Shown here: positions 1 to 9,543 of the stretch, piece after piece
How the letters are laid out: each line of letters begins with the position of its first letter
Numbering within the stretch: the first letter of the stretch is position 1
Source: Methanobacterium_B sp963703015
Lineage (GTDB): Archaea > Methanobacteriota > Methanobacteria > Methanobacteriales > Methanobacteriaceae
Direction of reading: 5' to 3'
Assembly: GCA_963703015.1 (NCBI GenBank)
Contig: OY969779.1
Span: 1,736,001-1,800,000, forward strand
Length of the DNA stretch: 64,000 bases
Program-made: the position numbers and the translations under genes
The notes under the pieces: generated by a model
Told to the model about the DNA's origin: nothing
The model's input: only the letters and a program-made list of their open reading frames with translations
Database searches by the model: none

Positions 1-720
1 CATTGCAAGTTTGATTGATGAAGCAACAGGATTCGCAGTTGAAATATAACCTGTTCTGTAACATGATGGACTGTTTGGTACGCTTACGTACTGCCCATTT
101 GACATTTTAAATAATGCAGTTTTCAAGCTTCCTCCATTGTAAGTTACTGCTCCCACATTATCATCTGGAGCTTTTATTAAGAAATGTCCCATACCCATTT
201 GTCTGAGGATGGATGTAGCACTTTTTATGGTGCCGGATGTTATGTGGCCAGATGCAGATGTTTTTCCTGCAAGCTCCATTAGCTGTTTGTTCAAACTTGG
301 GATATCAGGACCTCCTGCACCAAATATCCACCCATTCTTGGATATAACTGTATGGAAAAAATATCCGTTGGTTGTTTTGTATTCTTCCAATGCATCCTTC
401 CCATTCCAATTTGTTTTCTTAATGTACAGGGTAGCTGTATAAACTGAGTCCCTTCTGAATGAATACATATCATATCCCTTTTTTACATGGAGTAAAACAG
501 AGCAACAACCATATCCTGGTACTATTTGATTTTTAGTACTATTCACCTTCTTTGTAGTGCTGGATGTGGAGTTATTGTGATTTGAAATCAGCTTAAAATG
601 TTGAGTTGTAATTGATTGACTATTAGAATGCTTAACATTAGTTGTATTTGCAGCTGAAGCACTGCCCATCAAACATATGATCATTAAAACCGATAAAATC
701 AACACATATTTTCTTTCCAA
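1..720 (-). CDS. Secreted protein of unknown function, 3' part missing
   Basis: This reading frame stays open from the TTG at 718-720 to the left edge, so at least 240 codons are present and the stop lies outside the window. The start is a TTG preceded by GAGGGTGAT at good spacing. The first residues (LERKYVLILSVLMIICLMG, then SASAA) form a typical signal peptide, so the product should be exported. A Ser/Thr/Asn-rich linker follows. The mature part contains a paired Cys (GYGCC), an aromatic stretch around YSFRRDSVYTATLYIKK and Gly/Ser-rich segments. I recognise no enzyme family. It is probably a cell-surface or secreted protein, a class common in Methanobacterium. Confidence 0.7.
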   Translation of the reverse strand, partial: MERKYVLILSVLMIICLMGSASAANTTNVKHSNSQSITTQHFKLISNHNNSTSSTTKKVNSTKNQIVPGYGCCSVLLHVKKGYDMYSFRRDSVYTATLYIKKTNWNGKDALEEYKTTNGYFFHTVISKNGWIFGAGGPDIPSLNKQLMELAGKTSASGHITSGTIKSATSILRQMGMGHFLIKAPDDNVGAVTYNGGSLKTALFKMSNGQYVSVPNSPSCYRTGYISTANPVASSIKLAM

Positions 721-809
721 AATCTTTATCACCCTCTTTATTTTTGTTGTATTTGATCATTAATAATTTATCTGGAATTTTTTTTACAAGCCCCTAAAGT
801 TAATAATAA

Positions 810-1574
810 TCAAAGCTTTTGATCAAGCAGCCCTAACATCCTAACTCCGGAAATAATCATTAATGGGCCAATTAGAAACTGGGTTAAAATATCTACCAGA
901 TCCCATTTGTAAATATGCACCGGTACAAAGCTGTATGTTAAAAAGGTACAGACAAGAATTAAGGATGCTAAACCAATCAAAATATAGACGACAGAGAGGT
1001 TTTTAATTCCTGAATTTTTAAACCGTTGTTTGATGCCCTTGAAATCGAATCCTGAATATATTGAACCTTTGAAATGTGCCATGTTTAAAAGAACTCCCAT
1101 GTACCAGAAATATATAATGGCAAACATTCCAAGCACAATAATAAAATAGAGCATTCTAGATGAATTTACGTAGTACATTATCACATCGGGATTAAGTTCT
1201 AGAACCTTCATCAAAATTTTTCCATTGAGTATTGCAAGCCCCATCAATACTATTGGAAGTAATAAATAGGTAAAAAGCACCAAATTTTCCTTTAATCCGT
1301 GTATCAGTATGGATTTAAATCCGACAAAGTTCGGAGATTTATCAGAACCATGCACAGTACTTTCCAATAGTTTGAATATGTAACCAGATTCCATGATCCA
1401 TAGAAATCCGATGATCAACAACACAGACAAATCATACAGATCAAAACCTGGGGGATTTCCAGGAAGTGTATACATATTTTCGGCTAAAAACAATATTAAA
1501 CCTAAAAAGAGTAGGTTGTACCATCCATTTAATGCATAATTAAGAGCATCTTTCAAATTCACTAGGATTTTCAT
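810..1574 (-). CDS. DUF4013-type multi-pass membrane protein
   Basis: The 254-residue protein is highly hydrophobic, with about six membrane segments (for example around residues 20-32, 48-64, 95-115, 140-160, 192-215 and 230-245). The opening LKDALNYALNGWYNLLFLG and the overall pattern match the DUF4013 family, which is common in Methanobacteriales and has no known function. The start is an ATG with no clear SD, so the mRNA may have a very short or absent leader. It lies 89 bp downstream of the secreted-protein gene start on the same strand. The family call rests on pattern recognition only. Confidence 0.7.
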   Translation of the reverse strand: MKILVNLKDALNYALNGWYNLLFLGLILFLAENMYTLPGNPPGFDLYDLSVLLIIGFLWIMESGYIFKLLESTVHGSDKSPNFVGFKSILIHGLKENLVLFTYLLLPIVLMGLAILNGKILMKVLELNPDVIMYYVNSSRMLYFIIVLGMFAIIYFWYMGVLLNMAHFKGSIYSGFDFKGIKQRFKNSGIKNLSVVYILIGLASLILVCTFLTYSFVPVHIYKWDLVDILTQFLIGPLMIISGVRMLGLLDQKL

Positions 1575-1925
1575 TAAAAATACCCGGATAATAATTTTTT
1601 TTAATAATAAAATGATGTTACAATAAATAATATAAAATTTATGATTAACAAAACATTTGGGGTTTGATCAAGATTCAAATTAACTAAGACCCGTTGTCAA
1701 ATTGAAATTAGTGTATTTATCATGATTTTGTTAACCATTTGGAACTGACTTTTTTTACCCTAATTTGTTGGGCACTGGTGCGAATGCCATTTATGGATAA
1801 ACAGGCTTCTGATACCAAAACTAAAAACTGGTTTAAAAAGGAATATGTAATACAAATTAATTAATTAATCATAATAATTAGGAGATCCATAGTACTACTG
1901 TGGTGATAGAATTTTTGATCTGCTT
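1575..1925. other. Gene-free divergent region between DUF4013 and the TctA-like gene
   Basis: This AT-rich 351 bp separates two divergent genes and should carry both promoters. An ATG-started frame of 26 codons near 1781-1861 has no SD and no recognisable content. I see no RNA gene or clear operator. Confidence 0.5.
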
Positions 1926-3158
1926 ATGGCCTGTATACTTGGAGTTATAGTTGGAGTATTCACGGGTTTGATTCCGGGGATACATGTTAACACAGTTGCA
2001 GCCTTTGTATTTTCCTCATCAGTATATTTAATGGCCTATTTTTCTCCAGAGTACCTTGCAGTATTTTTAATATCCCTCTCAATATCCCACTCATTGATAG
2101 ATTTCATTCCCACAATGTTTTTGGGGGTGCCTGATGAAGGAACAGTCCTTTCAGTTTTGCCGGGTCATTATCTCATGCTCCAAGGAAGGGGTAAAGAAGC
2201 AATAAGACTGGTTATATTGGGAGGTTTTGGATCGCTTATGGTTACAGTTATACTACTTCCAATTTTTATAATGCTTTTACCAGGATTTTATTCCATAATC
2301 AAACCATATATTGCTTTAATACTCACTATTACAGCTATTTACATGATTTTGAGGTTAAATACGGGAATTTATGAAATTTTCTGGTCATCGGTAATCTTTA
2401 TATTTTCGGGGATAATTGGTTGGGCAAGTTTAAACAGTGCTGTTTCTCCAAATGTACTGTTATTAACAATTTTTTCAGGATTTTTTGGGGTTAGCACTTT
2501 AGTCTACAGTTTATCTCAGAATTCTTATCTTCCATACCAACACGAAGACTACAATTTGAAGGTTGATGGCAAAATAATCAGAGGCATATTTGCTGGTGGA
2601 ATTGCTGGAACTATACTGGGATTTTTACCAGGAATGGGCCCTGCACAGGGGAGTATACTTGCACAGGAAATGAGTGGAAGTGGAGATATGGGAGAAGCCA
2701 GGGAAAGTTTTTTAGTGGCAATGAGCGGAGTAAATGTTTCAGATGCGTTATTTTCACTCATAACCATATATATTATAGGCAATCCAAGAAGCGGAGTCGC
2801 AGTGTACATTGATAAGATCATCCAAAACTTCGATATTCATCTTCTGGTGATATTTGTGTTTGTTTCTATAACTGCAGTTTCATTATCAGTATTTTTCTGC
2901 ATAGTCCTTGGAGATTTCATGATAAAAAATATTCATAAATTAAATTACGTCAAACTTTCCAAGGCTGTAATAATTTTAATGTCAATTTTGGTAGTTATTT
3001 TCACATTAAAAGAAGGTTCAAACCTATTTTATGTCATTATACTTTATTTAACTTCTATTTCACTGGGCTTGATTCCCCACTACGTTGGTGTGAACAAATC
3101 CAACTTAATGGGAGTTCTGATTGTTCCAGCTATAGTTATTTACATGGGTTTGGTTTGA
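1926..3158 (+). CDS. TctA/DUF112-family membrane permease
   Basis: This 410-residue protein has 10 or more membrane segments. The conserved family motifs are GLIPGIHVN near residues 14-22 and GFLPGMGPAQGS near 232-243, the two Gly/Pro repeats typical of tripartite tricarboxylate transporter large permeases (TctA). Archaeal members usually stand alone without TctB or TctC, as here, so the substrate is unknown. The ATG at 1926 lies 18 bases after GGTGAT, too far for a normal SD. The in-frame codons between them read ATT-TTT-GAT-CTG-CTT. Family members usually have a few more N-terminal residues, so an upstream non-canonical start such as the ATT at 1911 is possible. Confidence 0.8.
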   Translation: MACILGVIVGVFTGLIPGIHVNTVAAFVFSSSVYLMAYFSPEYLAVFLISLSISHSLIDFIPTMFLGVPDEGTVLSVLPGHYLMLQGRGKEAIRLVILGGFGSLMVTVILLPIFIMLLPGFYSIIKPYIALILTITAIYMILRLNTGIYEIFWSSVIFIFSGIIGWASLNSAVSPNVLLLTIFSGFFGVSTLVYSLSQNSYLPYQHEDYNLKVDGKIIRGIFAGGIAGTILGFLPGMGPAQGSILAQEMSGSGDMGEARESFLVAMSGVNVSDALFSLITIYIIGNPRSGVAVYIDKIIQNFDIHLLVIFVFVSITAVSLSVFFCIVLGDFMIKNIHKLNYVKLSKAVIILMSILVVIFTLKEGSNLFYVIILYLTSISLGLIPHYVGVNKSNLMGVLIVPAIVIYMGLV

Positions 3159-3161
3159 AAT

Positions 3162-4142
3162 TTAGATAACAACCACTTCTAAACAAAGTTTGCTCACAGC
3201 TTCAACAAATTCATCAGTATCTACACCTGGAAATGTGTCAACTATACACAGGTCAAATTTTGCGTCAATATCGTTCTTCAGTTCCATGAGATCTGCACAG
3301 TAAACCTGGAAATTTTTCCCTTCTGCCACCAGACTACTGTTTGAATGCAGTGATTCAACTTCAAAACCATTCACTTCAAGATTTAAAACAGTCATTTCGA
3401 TGGAAGGACGCCACAAATCATTAAAAACTACATGTTTAGCACCATACTTAAGAGCAGCTATTCCTAGGGTTCCTGGCCCACAGGTACAATCCATCAACCT
3501 AGGATTTTCATATTTATCTAGATATTTTTCAAGTATCTGAACCTTAGGGGATACAGGTTTTGAGAATTCCAAGTGTATCTGGGATTGTTTCCGGTAAATG
3601 CATAAAGGACCATTTTGGGTGGAAACTATGTCACAACGCATATCACAACCCGAAAGAAGTTCATAAACATTAGGTTCTGAATTTGCATCCTTAATACCCA
3701 CAACCTTTTTAATGTCTCCTTTGATCACTCCCTTTACTTCTGGAACCTCATCAACAATTCTAACCGCAGATTCTTTCGTTATTTTATCGGTTAAAATTAC
3801 CGCAGAATTTTCTGAAAGATAGGGTACTGTATTGGATGGGTACGCTGGTGTTATGAGAGGTGTGCAGCAGTTTCTAAGTGTGGATTTTTTATCCCTGTCC
3901 CCTGTTTCAATGAGTATTTTTAGTACGTGTCCCATCACCAAGTCAAGGTGTCTCTTTTTGCAGTTGCATCGTCCATAATTTGCATCAAGTTTTTCAAGGT
4001 CGATCTGTTCTATTAAGGGTTTGAACTTTTTAAGGTTGGGTTTAAAGCAGTTTTCACAGGGACTGTTAATCTCTGTAATTCCATTTAAAATTGTATCTGA
4101 CTTCTTGACACAACCCAACCCACACCTACACTGGATTTCCAT
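3162..4142 (-). CDS. SAM-dependent methyltransferase with Cys-rich N-terminus
   Basis: This 326-residue protein has a Cys-rich N-terminus (CRCGLGC, then CENC, CNCKKRH and NCC within the first 100 residues) that looks like a metal-binding module. The C-terminal half is a Rossmann methyltransferase: motif I is MDCTCGPGTLGIAALKYGA near residues 217-235, followed by an acidic post-I FNDL and a motif-IV-like DLCIVDTFPG near 298-307. The DTFPG replaces the DPPY/NPPY motif of base N-methyltransferases. The layout resembles archaeal Trm5-like RNA methyltransferases, but the substrate cannot be read from the sequence. Its ATG is only 41 bp from the start of the divergent ATPase gene, and no SD is visible. 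Confidence 0.65.
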   Translation of the reverse strand: MEIQCRCGLGCVKKSDTILNGITEINSPCENCFKPNLKKFKPLIEQIDLEKLDANYGRCNCKKRHLDLVMGHVLKILIETGDRDKKSTLRNCCTPLITPAYPSNTVPYLSENSAVILTDKITKESAVRIVDEVPEVKGVIKGDIKKVVGIKDANSEPNVYELLSGCDMRCDIVSTQNGPLCIYRKQSQIHLEFSKPVSPKVQILEKYLDKYENPRLMDCTCGPGTLGIAALKYGAKHVVFNDLWRPSIEMTVLNLEVNGFEVESLHSNSSLVAEGKNFQVYCADLMELKNDIDAKFDLCIVDTFPGVDTDEFVEAVSKLCLEVVVI

Positions 4143-4183
4143 ATGCTTAAATATTGGATAAATAATATAAATAGTTGAGAGTT

Positions 4184-5809
4184 ATGAAAGATAAACGAAA
4201 AGAAATCCTAAGGGATCTTCTAGGTGAATTTGCTTCAGATGAGGATACTTCTGAAGAATCTAATGACATTTTTAAGAGCAAATCAGATGATAAAGAAGAA
4301 GTAATTGAAGAATCTTCTTTAGAACCTGAAGAACCTGAGTTTAATCTTGATAAGGTCATGAAAAGACCTTCAAGGCGCCCTAAAACTGTTAAAAAAGTTT
4401 CTAATGTCCTTAAAGCTGAGATTGTTGAGGATGGTCTCATACCTACCTACAATGTTAACCTCCCTAAATTTTCAGACAAAGAAAGACTGATCTTCAACGA
4501 GGTAAGGGAAAAATTAGTTGAAGTTGCTGTTGCCCAGGGTGAAGATTTCAGGATTGATGAAGGTAGCTTTATTGGAGAGGTCAAGGAATTTTTAAGGAGT
4601 AAGGGTGTTAGGGATGTGGACAGACTTGCCACCCAGATTTCACAGGAGATGTTGGGTTATGGTCAGCTTGATCCAATGATCAAAGACGATGATCTAGAAG
4701 AAATTATGGTCATTGGAATCCACAAGAATGTTTTTGTTTACCATCGAAAAATTGGAATGATGATCACCAACGTTATTTTTGATGATGATGCAGAGATCAA
4801 AGCCATAGTTGATGTTATTGCAAGGCAGGTGAACAGAAGAATAGATCAGCAAACACCAATATTGGATGCTAGATTGCCAGATGGTTCTAGGGTGAATGCC
4901 ACAATTCCCCCAGTATCTGCCGATGGTGCGACATTGACCATCAGGAAATTTAGAAAAGATCCACTGACAATTGTTGATTTAATTAATTTTAAAACATTAT
5001 CATCTCATTTAGCTGGTTTTTTATGGGTCTGCACAGACGGACTTGGTGTTAAACCCTGCAACGCAATCATAGCAGGTGGTACTGGTTCGGGAAAAACAAC
5101 CACTTTAAATGCTGTAACTGCATTTACTCCTCCACGTGAAAGGATAATTACCATTGAAGATACATTGGAACTTCAACTTCCGCACACCCATGTTTTGAGG
5201 ATGGAAACTCGTCCACCAAACATTGAGGGTAAGGGTGAACTAACCATGGACATTTTGGTGAAAAACTCGTTAAGGCAAAGACCTGACAGAGTAATTGTTG
5301 GAGAAGTAAGGGGAGGAGAAGCTGTAACTTTATTTACAGCTTTAAACACAGGACACTCAGGAATGGGTACTGTTCACTCTAACACTGCAAGAGAAACCAT
5401 TACAAGGTTGGTTAATCCACCTATGCAAGTGCCTACAATAATGATTCCTGCATTAGACTTCATTATAATGCAAAACAGGATGTACAGGCCTGAAGGCGGT
5501 TCAATTAGAAGAGTAACAGAAGTTGCAGAAGTTGTGGGAATGGAAGAAGGTAATGTTCAGTTGAACAGAGTGTTTGAATGGAATAATGTTACTGATAAAG
5601 TTGAATATGTGGGAATTGCAAGTCAAACCCTCAGGGAAATAGCAGACCTTAGGGGAATTGGTATAACTGAAATTGAGGAAGAAATAGAGAAAAGAAGGCT
5701 TCTGTTAGAATATTTGGCTGATAACAACATTCGGTCAATATCGGATGTGGGAACATACATCCACAACTATTATAGGAATCCTGATGAAGTACTTGAACAG
5801 ATTCTTTAA
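4184..5809 (+). CDS. TadA/CpaF-type secretion ATPase (GspE superfamily)
   Basis: This cytoplasmic hexameric motor ATPase belongs to the type II/type IV secretion family that assembles pilus-like fibres. An acidic, low-complexity N-terminus (about the first 60 residues) precedes the N-terminal and core domains. Visible motifs are Walker A GGTGSGKTT near residue 300, an Asp box TIEDT near 327, Walker B RVIVGEVRGGEA near 372, and the His box GHSGMGTVHS near 393, so the enzyme looks intact. I chose the ATG at 4184; an in-frame TTG lies at 4175. No SD is evident, so the message may be leaderless. The TadC-like membrane partner follows 60 bp downstream. No pilin, prepilin peptidase or other secretion gene is adjacent. 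Confidence 0.9.
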   Translation: MKDKRKEILRDLLGEFASDEDTSEESNDIFKSKSDDKEEVIEESSLEPEEPEFNLDKVMKRPSRRPKTVKKVSNVLKAEIVEDGLIPTYNVNLPKFSDKERLIFNEVREKLVEVAVAQGEDFRIDEGSFIGEVKEFLRSKGVRDVDRLATQISQEMLGYGQLDPMIKDDDLEEIMVIGIHKNVFVYHRKIGMMITNVIFDDDAEIKAIVDVIARQVNRRIDQQTPILDARLPDGSRVNATIPPVSADGATLTIRKFRKDPLTIVDLINFKTLSSHLAGFLWVCTDGLGVKPCNAIIAGGTGSGKTTTLNAVTAFTPPRERIITIEDTLELQLPHTHVLRMETRPPNIEGKGELTMDILVKNSLRQRPDRVIVGEVRGGEAVTLFTALNTGHSGMGTVHSNTARETITRLVNPPMQVPTIMIPALDFIIMQNRMYRPEGGSIRRVTEVAEVVGMEEGNVQLNRVFEWNNVTDKVEYVGIASQTLREIADLRGIGITEIEEEIEKRRLLLEYLADNNIRSISDVGTYIHNYYRNPDEVLEQIL

Positions 5810-5869
5810 CAATGTAAGTAAGTATATTATTTAGTGGACAGATTTAATATTATAATCTGGTGGTTTACA

Positions 5870-6985
5870 ATGGTTTTTGAGGGGCTCAAACATTTTTTCA
5901 ATAGATTGGGAGGAATCACTGTTGATTCAACTAAAAAAGTTGGAGAAGGAGTATCTGTTCCAGTTGAAAAGTTGAATGATATTAGTAACAGGGCTGAAAA
6001 AGTCAGATCCGGTATGAGAAGATCTTCTTCAAAGGCTAAAGAATCTTCTAAAGGATTTAGTTTTACTTCTAAAACTCAAAGCACTGTAAAAAGAAGATCT
6101 CCTCGTGTTCTTGAGAAAATGCGAATGGATAAAGATGAGATTGAAATCTTTAAAGATCTCATTGACAAGAAATATGACAGGGGAGATACCACTCCTAAAC
6201 CCGAAGATGCTCAAAAGGAAGCTTATAAAAAGGCATCACTCGAGGAACTTCTTAAAGAAGATGAGAAAGCAGATCTAGAACCCAAGATGATCATGGTTAT
6301 CGGGGGAGTATCCTTCGTAGTTGTGTTCATGCTGATGATCGTGCTGGGATTTGGAGTGATTATTGGGGTAGTTTTTGGACTCATCATATTGATGATGTCG
6401 GTTATTTTTGTGTTCCTCCCTAATATTAAAAAGGGTTCAAGATCCAACGATGCATCTAGGGAACTTCCATTTGCACTCAGACAGATGGCAACAGAATTAA
6501 GGGCAGGGATAGGTATGCATGATAGTATGCGTTCTATTGCTCTATCAGGGTATGGTGCACTTTCAGAAGAATTTGCAAGAGCTCTTGAAGAAATTAAATA
6601 TGGTGAAACCACTGAAAAGGCTCTTATGGATATGAGCGAAAGGGTTGATTCGGAAGGTTTAAAAAGGGCCATCTATCAGATCACCAGGACCCTTTCAAGT
6701 GGTGGAGATCTTGCCAAAACATTAAATGTAATAGCTGAAGATACAGCATATGAAATGAGAATGAAACTCAAGGATTATTCCCAAAAACTTAATTCATTCA
6801 CCATGATTTATATGTTCGTAGCCATTTTGGGACCAGTTATTACTATGATCATGTTAATAGCAGCTGCAACTGTTATGGGTTCATTTTTACCTCCGATAGT
6901 TCTAATAATCCTGTATCTATTTTTGTTCCCTATGATAGTAGGATTTTTGGCCTTCATGATTAAAAGACTTGAACCACAAGTTTGA
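5870..6985 (+). CDS. TadC/GspF-type secretion system membrane protein
   Basis: This integral membrane platform protein would work with the ATPase encoded just upstream. The ATG at 5870 follows GGTGGT at good spacing, giving 371 residues; an in-frame GTG at 5834 lacks an SD. The first 130 residues are charged and rich in Ser/Lys. A membrane pair follows near residues 150-190, then a soluble T2SSF domain (ELPFALRQMATELRAGIG), then further membrane segments near 310-365. This order fits TadB/TadC proteins. A poly-T tract at 7017-7024 downstream could terminate transcription of the pair. Confidence 0.85.
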   Translation: MVFEGLKHFFNRLGGITVDSTKKVGEGVSVPVEKLNDISNRAEKVRSGMRRSSSKAKESSKGFSFTSKTQSTVKRRSPRVLEKMRMDKDEIEIFKDLIDKKYDRGDTTPKPEDAQKEAYKKASLEELLKEDEKADLEPKMIMVIGGVSFVVVFMLMIVLGFGVIIGVVFGLIILMMSVIFVFLPNIKKGSRSNDASRELPFALRQMATELRAGIGMHDSMRSIALSGYGALSEEFARALEEIKYGETTEKALMDMSERVDSEGLKRAIYQITRTLSSGGDLAKTLNVIAEDTAYEMRMKLKDYSQKLNSFTMIYMFVAILGPVITMIMLIAAATVMGSFLPPIVLIILYLFLFPMIVGFLAFMIKRLEPQV

Positions 6986-7128
6986 ATTTGTTCGGTACAA
7001 CACAAAAAGTTGTCATACTTTTTTTCATTTAAACAGATTCAAAATTCTTGAGGATTAATGCTGAACAATCGTTCAAAGCTATTTTAATCGATTATAACAT
7101 AGGAATTTTATTGATTCGTAATACCACA

Positions 7129-7140
7129 TATTTATATATT
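7129..7140 (+). promoter_or_regulatory. TATA-box promoter of the cdh operon
   Basis: The AT-rich element TATTTATATATT lies about 58-69 bases upstream of the cdhA ATG. It suits an archaeal TATA box, with transcription starting near 7160 and leaving a leader of about 35 bases. A small inverted repeat (TGAAC-AATC-GTTCA, 7062-7075) lies about 55 bases further upstream. Confidence 0.55.
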
Positions 7141-7196
7141 CGATACATACAAAAGAAAAAACATCATTATAAATCATTAATAATTTGGTGATAATC

Positions 7197-9542
7197 ATGG
7201 CACCTAAACCTAAGGAATTTAAAGCCGATTTTTGGAAAACAAAGGATTTCAAGATATCAATAGGAGATATTGTCTCGAAAGATGGGATTGAATCTACAGA
7301 TGAATCATCTGTGGTCATGGGTCCCACTCAAAAGCCGAATGTAACAGATCTCAGATCTTGGGACATGAAGCTGCTTGAGAGATATCCCCCATTTTATTCA
7401 CCTTTCTGTGATATGTGCTGTTTATGCACATTTGGAAAGTGTGATCTTCTAAATAAGAAGGGTGCATGTGGAATTGATGCTGAAACTCAACAGGCAAGAA
7501 CCATTCTTCTTGCATGTTGCATAGGATCAGCAGCCCATTCTGGTCATGCAAGACACCTTGTGGAATATCTGATAGATAAAAAAGGTGAGGATTTTCCAAT
7601 AGACTTGGGAATGGATATAGATATTGAAGCACCTATAATGAGGACTTTAATTGGTAAAAAACCCAAAGTATTGGGAGATCTTAAGGAAGCCTTGGATTAT
7701 CTTGAAGAACAGATGGTACATCTTTTATCTGCATGTCACACTGGTCAAGAAGGGAGCAGTAAGGATTTTGAATCCAAAGCACTTCATGCAGGTTTAATGG
7801 ACAACCTTGGAAAAGAAATAGGTGATATTGCACAGATCGTGGCACTAGATTTTCCTAAGGGTGATCCTGAAGCACCGCTCGTTGAACTTGGAGTGGGAAC
7901 AATTGACAGGGAAAAACCAGTTATTCTCTGCATAGGACACAACGTGGCTCCTGGAGCAGGAATAATGGATTATCTTGAGGATCAAGATTTGGAGGATGAC
8001 CTTGAGGTTTGTGGAATTTGTTGTGCTGCCATTGACATCACACGTTACAACCACAATGCAAAAATTGTAGGTCCCATATCAAAACAGCTCAGATTCATAA
8101 GAAGCGGTGTTGCAGATGTTATAATTGTTGATGAACAGTGCATAAGAACAGATGTTCTAGAAGAAGCTAAGAAAAATAACGCAACGGTCATAGCAACAAC
8201 TGACAAAATGTGCCTTGGGCTTCCTGATAAAACCAATGAAGATGCAGATAAAATCGTATCAGAACTCATAAACAAACAGATAGATGGTGCACTCATACTC
8301 AACCCAGATAAGGTGGGTGAAGTAGCAACCAAAGTTGCAATGAAAACATCTGGAGAGAGATCCAAAGTCCAGGTACTGCCTGACATGGATGAAGTTGTGG
8401 AACTTGCAAAAAAATGCACAGAATGTGAATGGTGCGATCGTGTATGTCCAAATAGCCTGCCAATGATGGATGCTGTGGTTGCCACAGCTGAGGGCGACAT
8501 CTCAAAGATGGAAAAACTTTACAAAACCGATGTATGTTACTCATGCGGTAGATGCGAGCAGGAATGTCCAAGGGACATACCAATCATATCTATGATGGCA
8601 AAGATAGGAGAAAAAGATCTTGAAAACCAGAAGTACAATGTTCGGGCAGGAAGAGGCCCTGTTCAAGATGTGGAAGTCAGAAGGGTAGGGGCCCCTATTG
8701 TACTTGGTGACATTCCCGGAGTCATAGCATTTGTAGGTTGCACTAATTACCCTGATGGTGGGGAAGAAGTTGCAAAAATGGCAGAGGAGTTCTTGGAGAG
8801 AAACTACATTGTGGTTACAACAGGATGTGGAGCAATGACCCTGGGAGAATACAGGGATGAAGAAGGTAACACTCTCTACGAAAGGTACAGCGGATCATTT
8901 GATGCTAAAGGTCTGGTAAATATGGGTTCATGTGTATCAAACGCTCACATTCCTGGAGTGGCCATTAAAATAGCCAATATATTCGCCAAGAAACCACTTG
9001 AAGGAAACTTCGAAGAAATTGCAGATTACATCCTAAACAGGGTTGGAGCTTGCGGAGTTGCATGGGGCGCATACTCACAAAAAGCAGCTGCAATTGCTAC
9101 GGGAGTAAATAGATGGGGTATACCTGTAGTTGTAGGTCCACAAGCGTCTAAATACCGGCGTTTATTCCTTGGAAGAACTGATAAGGAAGATTCATGGAGA
9201 ATAAATGACCTTAGAAAGCACACAGAGATTGCTGGTGAACCTGCTCCAGAACATCTTTTATATGCTGCAGAAACCATTGGAGAAGCAACTGTAATGACTG
9301 CAAAACTATGTATAAGGCCAAATGATACTTCTAAAGGCCGTCAACTGAAATTAAATCATTACATCGATCTCCATAAAAAGTACTTTGGAACGTTACCCAA
9401 CGACATTTACAAGTTTGTAAGGGTGGAAAAAGATATTCCAATAACCTATAAACGGGATGTAGTGCAGATATTGGAAGAGAATAACTGGGAACCTCGTGAA
9501 CTTCCTCAGGAACCATCTTTATTGGATATGAAAGGTGATTAA
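7197..9542 (+). CDS. cdhA: Acetyl-CoA decarbonylase/synthase alpha subunit (CO dehydrogenase)
   Basis: This catalytic CO dehydrogenase subunit of the ACDS complex reduces CO2 to CO with ferredoxin. The protein is about 781 residues from the ATG at 7197, which has GGTGAT just upstream; the in-frame TTG and GTG at 7185 and 7188 are less likely. The N-terminal cluster CDMCCLCTFGKC near residues 76-87 fits the B and D cluster ligands. The central part carries the C-cluster fold (HNVAPGAGIMDY, EVCGICCAA). Two 4Fe-4S motifs (CTECEWCDRVCP and CYSCGRCEQECP) occur near residues 410 and 450 and are specific to the archaeal enzyme. It is the first gene of a seven-gene operon. Confidence 0.97.
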   Translation: MAPKPKEFKADFWKTKDFKISIGDIVSKDGIESTDESSVVMGPTQKPNVTDLRSWDMKLLERYPPFYSPFCDMCCLCTFGKCDLLNKKGACGIDAETQQARTILLACCIGSAAHSGHARHLVEYLIDKKGEDFPIDLGMDIDIEAPIMRTLIGKKPKVLGDLKEALDYLEEQMVHLLSACHTGQEGSSKDFESKALHAGLMDNLGKEIGDIAQIVALDFPKGDPEAPLVELGVGTIDREKPVILCIGHNVAPGAGIMDYLEDQDLEDDLEVCGICCAAIDITRYNHNAKIVGPISKQLRFIRSGVADVIIVDEQCIRTDVLEEAKKNNATVIATTDKMCLGLPDKTNEDADKIVSELINKQIDGALILNPDKVGEVATKVAMKTSGERSKVQVLPDMDEVVELAKKCTECEWCDRVCPNSLPMMDAVVATAEGDISKMEKLYKTDVCYSCGRCEQECPRDIPIISMMAKIGEKDLENQKYNVRAGRGPVQDVEVRRVGAPIVLGDIPGVIAFVGCTNYPDGGEEVAKMAEEFLERNYIVVTTGCGAMTLGEYRDEEGNTLYERYSGSFDAKGLVNMGSCVSNAHIPGVAIKIANIFAKKPLEGNFEEIADYILNRVGACGVAWGAYSQKAAAIATGVNRWGIPVVVGPQASKYRRLFLGRTDKEDSWRINDLRKHTEIAGEPAPEHLLYAAETIGEATVMTAKLCIRPNDTSKGRQLKLNHYIDLHKKYFGTLPNDIYKFVRVEKDIPITYKRDVVQILEENNWEPRELPQEPSLLDMKGD

Positions 9543-9543
9543 G

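Noticed and set aside
1781..1861. 26-codon frame before the TctA-like gene
   Set aside because: No SD and no similarity to any known small protein; probably chance.
8045..8500. 151-codon antisense frame inside cdhA
   Set aside because: A shadow of the CdhA coding frame on the opposite strand, with no SD and low-complexity composition.
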